From assembly GCA_017483465.1 (NCBI GenBank), contig JAFUWN010000012.1, positions 22,747-86,746 of the forward strand: a stretch of 64,000 nucleotides of DNA, in the 5' to 3' direction. The notes below the pieces were generated by a model, which saw only the letters and a program-made list of their open reading frames with translations, did not search any database and was not told the origin of the DNA. Positions 1-8,489 of the stretch are shown here, piece by piece. Positions within the stretch are counted from its first letter, which is position 1. Each line of letters starts with the position of its first letter. The stretch comes from Oscillospiraceae bacterium (GTDB taxonomy: Bacteria > Bacillota > Clostridia > Oscillospirales > Ruminococcaceae). Made by a program: the position numbers and the translations under genes.

Positions 1-1251
1 GATTCTGTAGGAATCGACGCATGGGGAGCGGATTATGCTCTGATTGACCGCCGGGGAGCTTTGCTGGGAAATCCGGTACAGTATCGGAATACCGGAACGG
101 AAAATTTTCTCAGAGAAGCAGAAAAATTCATCTCTCCGGACAGACTGCATTTGCTGACCGGGTGCGGTATCCGTCCGGAAAATACTGTTTTTAGATTATT
201 GCAGCAGAAAATAAATGCTCCTGAACTTCTCACACAGGCACAGGCCTTTTTATTAATGCCGGATTTGTTTGCCTATCTGCTGACGGGAGATATTTCTTCA
301 GAATTGTCTATCGCCGGTACAACACAGTTATGCAGTCCGTATTCCGGCGGCTGGTCAGGAGAAATGATCAAAGCCCTCGGACTGCCGGAACATATTTTCC
401 CGGCAATGGCACAGACAGGCACGGTCAAAGGCATGTTATCAGAAGAAATCTGCCGGGAACTGGAGATAAACTCCGTTCCGGTGATTGCCGTATGCGGTCA
501 TAACATACAATGTGCAGCAGCAGCTGTTCCGGCACTGGATCAGAAAAGTTATGCCTTTCTTCACTGCGATACACAAGCAGTACTCGGAACGGAACTTTCT
601 CATATGATCATCAATGCGGAAACTGCTTCGGCCGGAATTTCCAATACAATCGGACTGGAACATAAAATTCTTTTTGATAAACCCATCACAGGCACAGGGC
701 TTCTGCATGAAGTCAGACAGGCACTGAAAAAACAAGGGAAAGACTATCAGAGTTATGATCTTGAAAAACTGGCAGAATCTGCCGAAAGCTGTCAGAGATT
801 TATTGATATTGCTGCTCCGGCTTTTTCGTCTTCGGAAGAGCTTCTTGTAAAATTCCGTGACTGGTGCAGTGAAAGCGGTCAGCCTGCTCCTGCCGATATT
901 GCCGATATTCTCAGAGCTGTCTATGAAAGTCTGGCCTGTCGGTTCCGTGAAGTACTGGAAGAATTACAGGCCTGTTCCGGACAGAAATTTGAAAAGCTTT
1001 ATCTGCTTGGCGAGGGTGTGAAAGACAGACTGCTGTGTCAGCTGACAGCAGATGCGTGTCAGATTCCGGTCTGTACCGGAGCAGAAACCGCTTCTGCCTA
1101 TGGAAATGCTATGATTCAGCTGATTGTCTCCGGAGCTGTGCCGGATTTGTTTGAGGCCAGATGGCTGACGGCAAAAGCGGTCAGAAGCCGTACTTATCAG
1201 CCGCAGAATCCGGAATTATATCATTGTTATCAGGAAATATTTCACCCATAA
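1..1251 (+). CDS. Rhamnulokinase-like FGGY-family protein, 5' partial
   Basis: The reading frame is open from the first base and begins inside the N-terminal FGGY domain (DSVGIDAWGADYALID), so the start lies upstream of the window. The order of blocks matches rhamnulokinase, the ATP-dependent kinase of L-rhamnulose: GNPVQYRNTGTE, then an LTG block, then the C-terminal ETASAYGNAMIQL block. The active-site region is odd. Where rhamnulokinases have HDTASAV with the catalytic Asp, this protein has HNIQCAA (Asn codon at 502-504), and the SSGTW-like block reads HCDTQAV. It is therefore either a divergent sugar kinase or a catalytically impaired relative. No rhamnose gene is visible downstream. A terminator follows. 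Confidence 0.75.
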   Translation, partial: DSVGIDAWGADYALIDRRGALLGNPVQYRNTGTENFLREAEKFISPDRLHLLTGCGIRPENTVFRLLQQKINAPELLTQAQAFLLMPDLFAYLLTGDISSELSIAGTTQLCSPYSGGWSGEMIKALGLPEHIFPAMAQTGTVKGMLSEEICRELEINSVPVIAVCGHNIQCAAAAVPALDQKSYAFLHCDTQAVLGTELSHMIINAETASAGISNTIGLEHKILFDKPITGTGLLHEVRQALKKQGKDYQSYDLEKLAESAESCQRFIDIAAPAFSSSEELLVKFRDWCSESGQPAPADIADILRAVYESLACRFREVLEELQACSGQKFEKLYLLGEGVKDRLLCQLTADACQIPVCTGAETASAYGNAMIQLIVSGAVPDLFEARWLTAKAVRSRTYQPQNPELYHCYQEIFHP

Positions 1252-1255
1252 AAAC

Positions 1256-1278
1256 AGCCGGAGTGCAGAACTCCGGCT
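1256..1278. terminator. Bidirectional terminator between convergent genes
   Basis: A 9-bp perfect stem (AGCCGGAGT/ACTCCGGCT) with a 5-base loop is followed by TTTTGTTTT on the plus strand and preceded by an A-run that gives U-residues on the minus strand. It serves the kinase-like gene and the GH53 gene. Confidence 0.8.
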
Positions 1279-1284
1279 TTTGTT

Positions 1285-3150
1285 TTATCTTTCTGCAAAA
1301 ATCTGACGTTTGAGAAGAATCCAGTCATAGATATTAATCATACCGTCCTGATTCAGATCGGCAGACTGTGCCTGTTTCTGTGTAAAAGATTCTTTTTTAG
1401 TCAGATATTTATGAAATGTGATAATATCCAGCAAATCAATCTGCTGATCGTGACAGACATCGCCTTTTCGGGGTTCCTCTTCTGCAATGCAGGTCAGGAC
1501 AAACTGCTGACTGGATGACAGCAGGGCTTTTCCGTAGTCTGCCCAGGAACCGTCCCAGGTACTGCCGTCGAAAATATCCAGACATTCTGTATCTGAGATC
1601 ATGAAAGTACAGGTCTGATTTTCATTCTGAACAAGTCTGAAATTCTGTCCGGAATCTCCCAGCCGGATTTTATTGTTTCCGTCATTGAGATCAGAAATCA
1701 TAATATACTGATCATCATCTGTTCTGAGAAGATAACCGTCTTTCTGAGCTTCTAAATGCCATTGCACGGGCGTTTCTGACTGGATGATATTATGATTTTC
1801 ATCATAGGCAAGATAATAATTGCTGTTCTGATTTTTAATTTCATAGATTCCGGAAACAGGCTGATAAGAATCTGCTTCCTGATAATGATAAGCTTTCGGA
1901 TAAATATTCTGATATACATTCAGAGAATCCAGCGGATAGCCCCAGAAATTAAACAGTGCCTGATTGTCATAGCTGGAGCCGCCTGCTTCCGTCACAGAGT
2001 CATCATATTCCGAAGCGAAGGAAGTCGCCCAGCCGGAGCCGTGTTTCTGCCAGCGGTCTTTCTGATCATTCCAGGAAGCGTTATAATCACCGATCCAGGC
2101 AGGTTCCCAGTAGAAAGCCCCGATTCCCTTGGTACCGACATCGGCAACTGCCTGAAAGACATCCGAAAAGCATTCGGCCTGCCCGTCTACGGAAATCTCA
2201 TAGCGGAAAACAGAATCCTGAGCATTTTCAGAAATGACATTGACAAATTTATCGCCGTCCTCATTGGTATAGGGGTAAGCAGTTTCAGCGACCATGACAT
2301 ATTTATCATAAGTATCGGCAACTGCTTTCAGGACAGAAGTCAGATTTTCCGTTGTTCCGTGCCAGTAGGGATAATACGAAGTCGCAAAGACATCATAATT
2401 GACTTCGCATTCGTTCAGAACCTGTGCATACCAGGGATATTTCCCGGAAGCCGGATTTGCAAAATGCAGAACTCTGAGAATATTCTGATCAAAATCGCTG
2501 ACGGCATTACAGCCGGCTTTCATGAGCTTACAGATCGTATACATATCAGATTCCCCGCACATGACACCGTTGGTTTCATTTCCGATCTGTACCATGCCGA
2601 TCTCTGCACCGGCCTCCCGGATGGTCTGCAAGCTTTCGAGTGTATAATCATAAATTGCCGAACCTTTTTCATCAGCGGAATAATTCTGCCAGGCTTTAGG
2701 AGTTCTCTGTTTTTCAGGGTCAGCCCAGAAATCAGAATAATGGAAATCGACAAGCAGTTTCATTCCGTACCGGGCGGCACGTTTTCCGATTTCAGCGGCA
2801 GTTTTTACATCGTTATGACCGCCTCCGTAGCTGTTGCCGTTCTGATCGCTCGGCTGATTCCAGACACGGACACGGATATAATTGACTCCGTGATCAGCCA
2901 GGATTTTAAAAATATCTTCTTCTTCGTAGTCTGTATCGTTATGAAATACAATACCAGATTCTTCGAGAGCGATCACAGAAGAAATATCCGCCCCCCTGAT
3001 CGGTTCACCGCCGTTGACAGACCGGTCAAAATTCTCGAATACGACTGTTTTTATCTCTTTTTCATCCGAGGCGGAAACGGATTCCGGCATGGATGACACC
3101 GCAGAAAGACATAATCCTAACGATACTAAAAATGCATATATTTTTTTCAC
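1285..3150 (-). CDS. GH53 endo-beta-1,4-galactanase with dockerin
   Basis: This is a secreted arabinogalactan endo-beta-1,4-galactanase that would cut pectic galactan side chains as a cellulosome component. The 621-residue product has a signal peptide (about 1-27), a GH53 catalytic domain (about 40-420) starting at RGADISS, a beta-rich domain resembling a ricin-type fold (about 430-555), and a C-terminal type I dockerin (about 561-621) with two DxNxD-type calcium loops. The family's catalytic pair fits Glu192 (GNETNG) as acid/base and Glu289 (VAETAY) as nucleophile. Translation starts at GTG 3150 behind a strong AAGGGGGAA ribosome site. A good promoter lies upstream, so it is probably monocistronic. 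Confidence 0.92.
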   Translation of the reverse strand: MKKIYAFLVSLGLCLSAVSSMPESVSASDEKEIKTVVFENFDRSVNGGEPIRGADISSVIALEESGIVFHNDTDYEEEDIFKILADHGVNYIRVRVWNQPSDQNGNSYGGGHNDVKTAAEIGKRAARYGMKLLVDFHYSDFWADPEKQRTPKAWQNYSADEKGSAIYDYTLESLQTIREAGAEIGMVQIGNETNGVMCGESDMYTICKLMKAGCNAVSDFDQNILRVLHFANPASGKYPWYAQVLNECEVNYDVFATSYYPYWHGTTENLTSVLKAVADTYDKYVMVAETAYPYTNEDGDKFVNVISENAQDSVFRYEISVDGQAECFSDVFQAVADVGTKGIGAFYWEPAWIGDYNASWNDQKDRWQKHGSGWATSFASEYDDSVTEAGGSSYDNQALFNFWGYPLDSLNVYQNIYPKAYHYQEADSYQPVSGIYEIKNQNSNYYLAYDENHNIIQSETPVQWHLEAQKDGYLLRTDDDQYIMISDLNDGNNKIRLGDSGQNFRLVQNENQTCTFMISDTECLDIFDGSTWDGSWADYGKALLSSSQQFVLTCIAEEEPRKGDVCHDQQIDLLDIITFHKYLTKKESFTQKQAQSADLNQDGMINIYDWILLKRQIFAER

Positions 3151-3186
3151 ACAGGATTCCCCCTTATGTTAAATCTATTTAAATTC

Positions 3187-3215
3187 AGTATAACATGAAA
3201 TCCGGAATCTGTCAA
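3187..3215 (-). promoter_or_regulatory. Promoter of the GH53 galactanase gene
   Basis: On the minus strand, TTGACA (3210-3215) and TATACT (3187-3192) are separated by 17 bases, about 40 bases upstream of the GTG start. Confidence 0.65.
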
Positions 3216-3241
3216 TGAAAATTTGATAATTTATTCAAAAA

Positions 3242-3622
3242 TTATTCAAAAAAGAACGTATCTGCCACAGAGGAAAATCCATAACGGGAAATCAGCTGTT
3301 TCATGCCGTTTTTCAGTTCTTCAGGTGTCGAGCCGTGTTCTGTAAGATAGGCTTCCTCCTGACTGCTCAATACAGAATAGAACACCAGCCCCATCAGCAA
3401 ATGTTCGAGTGTATTTTCTTCCGTCAGATCAGAAAGTGCCTGAATCGCAGAAGAAATATTTTCCTGTTCTGCTTTCAGGAGCAATGCTTCTGTTTTTTCT
3501 CTTGTCTCCTGATTTTCGATCAGATACGGAGAAAGTGTTTCTGTCTCTATCTGGAATACCATTTTTGCCAGTGCCTTTGTCAGATCATGAATCAGCCTCA
3601 TAAAATAATCCTGTTCAAACAT
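3242..3622 (-). CDS. DUF6483-family protein
   Basis: A 126-residue soluble, helical, acidic protein starting MFEQDYFMRLIHDL, which I recognise as the opening of the DUF6483 family common in Clostridia; no function is known. There is no signal peptide or membrane segment. It has its own TTGACA-17-TATACT promoter and a GAAAGGAAG ribosome site, and is divergent from the neighbouring transporter gene, so the two may share a control region. Confidence 0.75.
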   Translation of the reverse strand: MFEQDYFMRLIHDLTKALAKMVFQIETETLSPYLIENQETREKTEALLLKAEQENISSAIQALSDLTEENTLEHLLMGLVFYSVLSSQEEAYLTEHGSTPEELKNGMKQLISRYGFSSVADTFFFE

Positions 3623-3661
3623 TGCATGAAACTTCCTTTCCTGTATGATTGGTTATCTTTC

Positions 3662-3690
3662 AGTATAGCACGGAACTCACAGCCTGTCAA
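3662..3690 (-). promoter_or_regulatory. Promoter of the DUF6483 gene
   Basis: Minus-strand TTGACA (3685-3690), 17-base spacer, and an extended -10 TGC-TATACT (core 3662-3667). Confidence 0.65.
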
Positions 3691-3760
3691 GCATGTTTTT
3701 CCGGAAATACGCATAGAATCTTTCAGAAGCATATCTCTCCTGAAAGGACGGAACAGAATT

Positions 3761-5269
3761 TTGAAACGAAATATCCTGAAAGATACCATTCTGCTGACTG
3801 TAATACAAATGACACTGGACGGGCTGGGGCTTCTGCTGAATGCCTTTATGACAAAACATCTGGGTTCGGAAGCAATGGGAGTCCTGACACTGACAGGTTC
3901 CTTTTTCCGGCTTGCCTCTATGATTGCAGGCGGAAATGTATTCTTATGTGCAAGCAGATTTATTTCGGAAGAACTCGGAAAAGAACACCGGAATCCTAAG
4001 AAAGTATTAGGCTACTGTCTGACGGTCAGTATGCTGCTGAGTTTTGCTGTCATGCTGCTGATCATGCTGTTTGCACCGTTTTGCAGCAGATATTTTCTGA
4101 AAAGTTCTGATCTGACAAATCCGATCCGGCTGATGGCAGTCTCTCTGCCGCTGGTGACAGTAACAGCCTGTCTGAAAGGCTATTGCAATGCCTGCTGTAA
4201 GACGGGAATCTGTGCGGCAGCGGATGCGGTTGATTTTCTGATGCATACGATTCTGACGGCCTGTGCGGTCTGGCTGATACCGCCGGCGACTCATGCCGGA
4301 TTATGTAATATGACAGCATACTGCACGATCGGAAGCGAACTGATCACACTGATTTTTTTATTATGCAGTCTGCCGTTCTGCCGGACGGAAACGACAGGGC
4401 GAGTTTCAATTTCAATCAAAAGATATATTCAGCTTGCAATTCCGGTGATGGCTGGTTCTGCGTTGACATCGTTTCTGAGTGCGGCAAATGATGCACTTGT
4501 ACCGATCACGCTCCGGCAGTCAGGGGATTCGAGTGCAGAGGCACTGAGTCAGTTCGGAATTTTTGAAGCGATTGTCATTCCGGTATTATTTTTCCCGTCT
4601 ACAGTATTAGTCTCGCTGTCGGGAATTTTAGTCACGGAAACAGCGAGAGAAAATGCCGCCCGGCACTACAGCCGGATTACGGGCATAGCAGAAAAGGTCG
4701 TCAGGCAGACAATTGTATTTGCTGTATTTGTTACAGAGATTTTGATTTTATTCGGTGATGAGATCGGTGAACTGCTCGGCGGCGGCATGACGGCAGGCAG
4801 GACAATTGCTCTGATCGCTCCGGTAGTACCGTTTATTTATCTTGAAATTGTACTGGAGAGTATCATCAAGGGAATCGGTTCACAGGCGTTTTCTTCGCTG
4901 AATTATCTTGCAGAATATATTGTCAGAATCTCCTGTGTACTGATTTTTATTCCGGTGCTGGGCTTTTATGGGATTGTGTTATCTTACTATGCAAGCAATA
5001 TTTTCGGGAATATCAGCCGTCTGATACATGTGATCAAAAAAACAGGCATGGAATTTTCCCCGGTACGTCTGTTAGGAATTCCGATTTTTTCAGCCGTCTT
5101 ATCTGCGGAACTGATTTTCATGCTGTTTCATATGCTGCATATTCCGCCGGAAACGAATCTGATCTGTATGCTGATTTTTATTTTGTTATGCTGTCCGGTA
5201 TATTTCATCATCCAGAAAGAATTATTTCATCTGCACAGCAGAGCAGAACTGCAAAAAAGCCGTCTGTGA
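3761..5269 (+). CDS. MATE/Wzx-fold polytopic membrane transporter
   Basis: A 502-residue integral membrane protein of the MOP (MATE, polysaccharide flippase, SpoVB-like) superfamily, with about 12-14 hydrophobic segments. The N-terminal stretch DTILLTVIQMTLDGLGLLLN and the repeat SALTSFLSAANDALVPITLRQ about halfway are the paired inner helices of the two six-helix halves. The substrate cannot be read; a lipid-linked or drug/organic substrate is equally possible. The frame is open from 3335, but the most likely start is TTG at 3761, behind GAAAGGA at 3742-3748, because translation upstream of it has no membrane-protein character. The stop codon lies inside the terminator stem. Confidence 0.78.
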   Translation: MKRNILKDTILLTVIQMTLDGLGLLLNAFMTKHLGSEAMGVLTLTGSFFRLASMIAGGNVFLCASRFISEELGKEHRNPKKVLGYCLTVSMLLSFAVMLLIMLFAPFCSRYFLKSSDLTNPIRLMAVSLPLVTVTACLKGYCNACCKTGICAAADAVDFLMHTILTACAVWLIPPATHAGLCNMTAYCTIGSELITLIFLLCSLPFCRTETTGRVSISIKRYIQLAIPVMAGSALTSFLSAANDALVPITLRQSGDSSAEALSQFGIFEAIVIPVLFFPSTVLVSLSGILVTETARENAARHYSRITGIAEKVVRQTIVFAVFVTEILILFGDEIGELLGGGMTAGRTIALIAPVVPFIYLEIVLESIIKGIGSQAFSSLNYLAEYIVRISCVLIFIPVLGFYGIVLSYYASNIFGNISRLIHVIKKTGMEFSPVRLLGIPIFSAVLSAELIFMLFHMLHIPPETNLICMLIFILLCCPVYFIIQKELFHLHSRAELQKSRL

Positions 5270-5282
5270 ATTTCCAGACGGC
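5259..5282. terminator. Bidirectional terminator
   Basis: GCCGTCTG/CAGACGGC stem with an 8-base loop. An A-run lies before it and TTGATTTTA after it, between two convergent genes. Confidence 0.7.
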
Positions 5283-5288
5283 TTGATT

Positions 5289-5831
5289 TTATATATTTTT
5301 TCCTGTAATGCGGGGTTTTAAGACTTTCAGATAGATTTCACATAATCCGTCAAGGGAAGTATCATACATGAGAAAAAACGGATTTAATAAAATCAGCATA
5401 ATTTTTCCGGCATGTTTTCCGTATTCCTGCAATTCTTCAAGAAGTTCCTGCATTCCGAACAGATAGGTATTTAAATAAAAATATATAATCATGCTGAGAT
5501 TGAATAATACCAGTTTCAGAATCGTCCGGAGCGGTTTTGCTTTGATTTTCTTCATGTAATACCGGATTAACGGATAACATCCGAAAAACAGGATAAAAAT
5601 CAGAGCCGCTTCTTTATCGTAAGTCACAAAGAGCGATAACAGGCCGACAGCGATATAAGTCACCCATGCCCATTGAATCCCGACTTCCATGACGACAATC
5701 AATAGCAGAACACCGGCGATCATCGGCAGAACTAAATATAATAACGGAAAGATTCCGGTCAGAAACATGCTCATCAGACAGAAAGCCGAAACAATTCCGC
5801 CGAGTGCGATTCTGTAGCTCAGATTCTGCAT
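5289..5831 (-). CDS. Small polytopic membrane protein, function unknown
   Basis: A 180-residue protein with about five hydrophobic helices (IALGGIVSAFCLMSMFL at the start), of a type widespread in Firmicutes without an assigned role. It resembles the S-component-like, vitamin-uptake style of small membrane proteins, but no ligand motif is visible. Its ATG overlaps the luxS stop by one base (TAATG), so it is probably translationally coupled as the last gene of the YkgJ-like/purB/luxS operon. Confidence 0.7.
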   Translation of the reverse strand: MQNLSYRIALGGIVSAFCLMSMFLTGIFPLLYLVLPMIAGVLLLIVVMEVGIQWAWVTYIAVGLLSLFVTYDKEAALIFILFFGCYPLIRYYMKKIKAKPLRTILKLVLFNLSMIIYFYLNTYLFGMQELLEELQEYGKHAGKIMLILLNPFFLMYDTSLDGLCEIYLKVLKPRITGKNI

Positions 5832-6301
5832 TATGCAGTCGGATAGATCAGTTTTTCAGGCGACCAGTCTTTAAGGACTTCGATCATATCGGCAGCGATT
5901 TTCTTGGCATCGGGAATATCATGCAGAAGATACTGACCGCATTCGATACGTTTACCGCCGGGCATTTCACCTTCAAAGTCACGGATGAAAACAAGGCTGT
6001 CCTGAACTAACTTGATAGCTGTTTCTTCGGGGACATCATCACGGGTCAGGAAGTAGAAGCCTGTCTGACAGCCCATAGGGCCGACATAGATGATACTGTC
6101 AGTATAGTCGCTGTTTCTCATATAAGTAGCCATGAGATGTTCAATTGTATGAGCACCGGCCGGAGAGATATAATCATTTTCGGGATTATTGGGCTTTTTC
6201 ATGCGAACATCATAAGTGATGACATCGCCGTCTTTTCTGGAAATATACATGCCTTTATCCAGGACATCATGATTGACGGAAAAACTTGCAATTCGTTTCA
6301 T
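5831..6301 (-). CDS. luxS: S-ribosylhomocysteine lyase
   Basis: LuxS splits S-ribosylhomocysteine into homocysteine and DPD, the precursor of autoinducer-2, as part of the activated methyl cycle. The 156-residue protein has the metal-binding HTIEH motif, the catalytic Cys in GPMGCQTGF, and the third metal ligand region ECGQYLLHD. Length is normal for the family. It follows purB by 52 AT-rich bases and overlaps the next gene by one base. Confidence 0.96.
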   Translation of the reverse strand: MKRIASFSVNHDVLDKGMYISRKDGDVITYDVRMKKPNNPENDYISPAGAHTIEHLMATYMRNSDYTDSIIYVGPMGCQTGFYFLTRDDVPEETAIKLVQDSLVFIRDFEGEMPGGKRIECGQYLLHDIPDAKKIAADMIEVLKDWSPEKLIYPTA

Positions 6302-6353
6302 AGATCTTCGACTCCTTATTATTTATTAATTATATTATAATTATATATGATGA

Positions 6354-7793
6354 TCAGACGTTGATTTCAGCCTTATCATCAGAAACACCGTTTTCATCAA
6401 GCACAGGCTGAACGCAGTTCTGAATGAATTCTTCCACCTGCTGCGAACATCTGCCGATATAATTTTCAGGTTTCATGACAGCATCGAGTTCTTCTTTAGT
6501 GATCATGAACATGGGTTCAGCGAGGATTAATTCACAGAGATTATTATCAAGGCCTTCTTCTTTGACACGTTTTCCGGCCTGCATGGAGAGCTTACGGATT
6601 TTCTCATGCAGTTCCTGACGATTTCCGCCTTTTTTACAAGCATCCATAATGATATTTTCCGTTGCCATGAAAGGCAGTTCCGCCATGACACGCTTGGTAA
6701 TAATCTTATCATAGACAACAAAGCCGTTTTCAGGGTCAGTCACATTGAGCATGATATTTAAAATGGCATCGACTCCGAGGAAAGCTTCGGCAACAGCGAT
6801 TCTCTTGTTGGCAGAATCATCAAGAGTTCTCTCAAACCACTGTGTTCCGGCTGTGAAAGCAGGATTGAGCACATCACACATGACATATCTTGCAAGGGAA
6901 GTAATTCTTTCGTCACGCATGGGGTTTCTCTTGTAAGCCATTGCAGAAGAGCCGATCTGATTTTTTTCAAAAGGTTCTTCCATTTCTTTGAAGCTCTGCA
7001 TTAAGCGGATATCATTCGAGAATTTGCTTGCAGACTGTGCAATCCCTGCGAGGACGGAGCATACCTGATAATCCACTTTTCTGGAATAGGTCTGACCGGA
7101 TACCGGAACAACAGAAGCAAAGCCCATTTCTTCAGCGATCAGAGTTTCTAATTTCTTGACTTTATCAGTATCGTTATTGAATAATTCCATAAAAGAAGCC
7201 TGTGTTCCGGTCGTGCCTTTAGAGCCTAACAATTTCAGAGACTTGATTCTGAAATCAAGATCTTCGAGATCCATTAATAATTCATTGCACCAGAGTGTCG
7301 CTCTTTTGCCGATGGTCGTCAGCTGAGCAGGCTGTAAATGCGTATAGGCCAGGCAGGGGAGTGCCTTGTATTTATCAGCAAATTTTGCAAGCTGAGAAAT
7401 GACTTTGACAAGCTTTCTCTTGACGACTTCGAGAGCGTCTCTCATGATGATAATATCTGTATTATCGCCGACATAGCAGGAAGTTGCCCCCAGATGGATA
7501 ATACCGGCAGCTTTCGGACAAGCCTTGCCGTAAGTATAGACATGAGCCATGACATCATGACGGACTTCTTTTTCCCGTTCAGCAGCGATTTCATAATTAA
7601 TATGATTAATATTTGCTTCGAGTTCGTCAACCTGTTCCTGCGTGACATTCAGACCGAGCTGCATTTCAGCACGGGCAAGAGCCACCCAGAGTCTTCTCCA
7701 GGTAGTGAATTTTTTATCCGCAGAGAATAAATACTGCATTTCCTTGCTTGCATAACGGGTACAGAACGGACTTTCATAACTTTGATTCGACAT
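6354..7793 (-). CDS. purB: Adenylosuccinate lyase
   Basis: PurB catalyses two fumarate-releasing steps in purine synthesis (SAICAR to AICAR and adenylosuccinate to AMP). The 479-residue protein carries the fumarase/aspartase-family signature SSAMAYKRNPMRDERI and the upstream catalytic-His block TSCYVGDNTD. Its start overlaps the end of the upstream YkgJ-like gene by 20 bases, which suggests translational coupling. No other pur gene is adjacent. Confidence 0.95.
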   Translation of the reverse strand: MSNQSYESPFCTRYASKEMQYLFSADKKFTTWRRLWVALARAEMQLGLNVTQEQVDELEANINHINYEIAAEREKEVRHDVMAHVYTYGKACPKAAGIIHLGATSCYVGDNTDIIIMRDALEVVKRKLVKVISQLAKFADKYKALPCLAYTHLQPAQLTTIGKRATLWCNELLMDLEDLDFRIKSLKLLGSKGTTGTQASFMELFNNDTDKVKKLETLIAEEMGFASVVPVSGQTYSRKVDYQVCSVLAGIAQSASKFSNDIRLMQSFKEMEEPFEKNQIGSSAMAYKRNPMRDERITSLARYVMCDVLNPAFTAGTQWFERTLDDSANKRIAVAEAFLGVDAILNIMLNVTDPENGFVVYDKIITKRVMAELPFMATENIIMDACKKGGNRQELHEKIRKLSMQAGKRVKEEGLDNNLCELILAEPMFMITKEELDAVMKPENYIGRCSQQVEEFIQNCVQPVLDENGVSDDKAEINV

Positions 7794-8307
7794 GATTCAA
7801 TTCCTCCAGATAATTTTCAAAATTTTGATCTTTCCACAACAGCACCGGATTTCTGTCATCATAAGGCCGGATGACATCCGGGTGCTGTTCGGCATAGGAA
7901 AATAGTTTCTCTGCGAGTTCTGTTTTCAGGACTTCGAGCAGAGTGCCAAGCGGCTGCTGTATCATGACTTCACACAGCGGAGAGAGCATGATTGCTAATC
8001 TGTGATTCAATTCCGTGACCTGAAACGGATAAATCTGACACTCGAACGGCTTTTCTGCTCCAAGCAGACAGCCTTTTTCTGTATCAAGAAGCGGACAGAG
8101 AAATAAATCAGCAGTCACGGTCTCCTGCACACGGAACAGAAAAGATTCTTTGCCTTTGTGAATAAATTCGGCCTGCGGCAGAAGCTGACGGGCTTTCTGC
8201 TGATTTTCAGGGCTGAGGGCAGGCTGTGCCCAGATGTCATAAAGGCTGAATACACAGCATTCTTTACAGTCCGCACAAGAGGCATGGCTTAGTAATTTTG
8301 TCAGCAT
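7774..8307 (-). CDS. YkgJ-like CxxCxxCC metal-binding protein
   Basis: A 177-residue soluble protein beginning with a Cys cluster, CADCKECCVF, and carrying later Cys residues (CPLLDTEKGCLL, FECQIYPF). This is the layout of the YkgJ/UPF0153 family, presumed to bind zinc or an iron-sulfur cluster; the biochemical role is unknown. It is the first gene of the leftward operon that continues into purB and luxS. A possible promoter (CTGACA at 8373-8378 on the minus strand) lies upstream but is weak. Confidence 0.7.
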   Translation of the reverse strand: MLTKLLSHASCADCKECCVFSLYDIWAQPALSPENQQKARQLLPQAEFIHKGKESFLFRVQETVTADLFLCPLLDTEKGCLLGAEKPFECQIYPFQVTELNHRLAIMLSPLCEVMIQQPLGTLLEVLKTELAEKLFSYAEQHPDVIRPYDDRNPVLLWKDQNFENYLEELNHVESKL

Positions 8308-8415
8308 AGTAATCTCTCCGGTAATTCATGATGTTATTATTATACTATATTTTACAAGAAAATGCAATAGCTTGTCAGAACTTTTTTATATTATGAATAA
8401 AATATGAATTTTCTC

Positions 8416-8444
8416 TTGCAATTCTGAGAACAATATGCTATAAT
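8416..8444 (+). promoter_or_regulatory. Promoter of the HD-GYP gene
   Basis: TTGCAA (8416-8421), 17 bases, extended -10 TGC-TATAAT (core 8439-8444). Confidence 0.65.
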
Positions 8445-8489
8445 AAACTTATAGTAAATTATTTAATTCAGATTACGGATGTGATATCT

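Noticed and set aside
1792-3096. Long plus-strand open frame (434 codons) opposite the GH53 gene
   Set aside because: Shadow frame: the minus strand encodes a clear GH53-dockerin protein, and the plus translation is low in meaning (Ile/Phe/Arg-rich).
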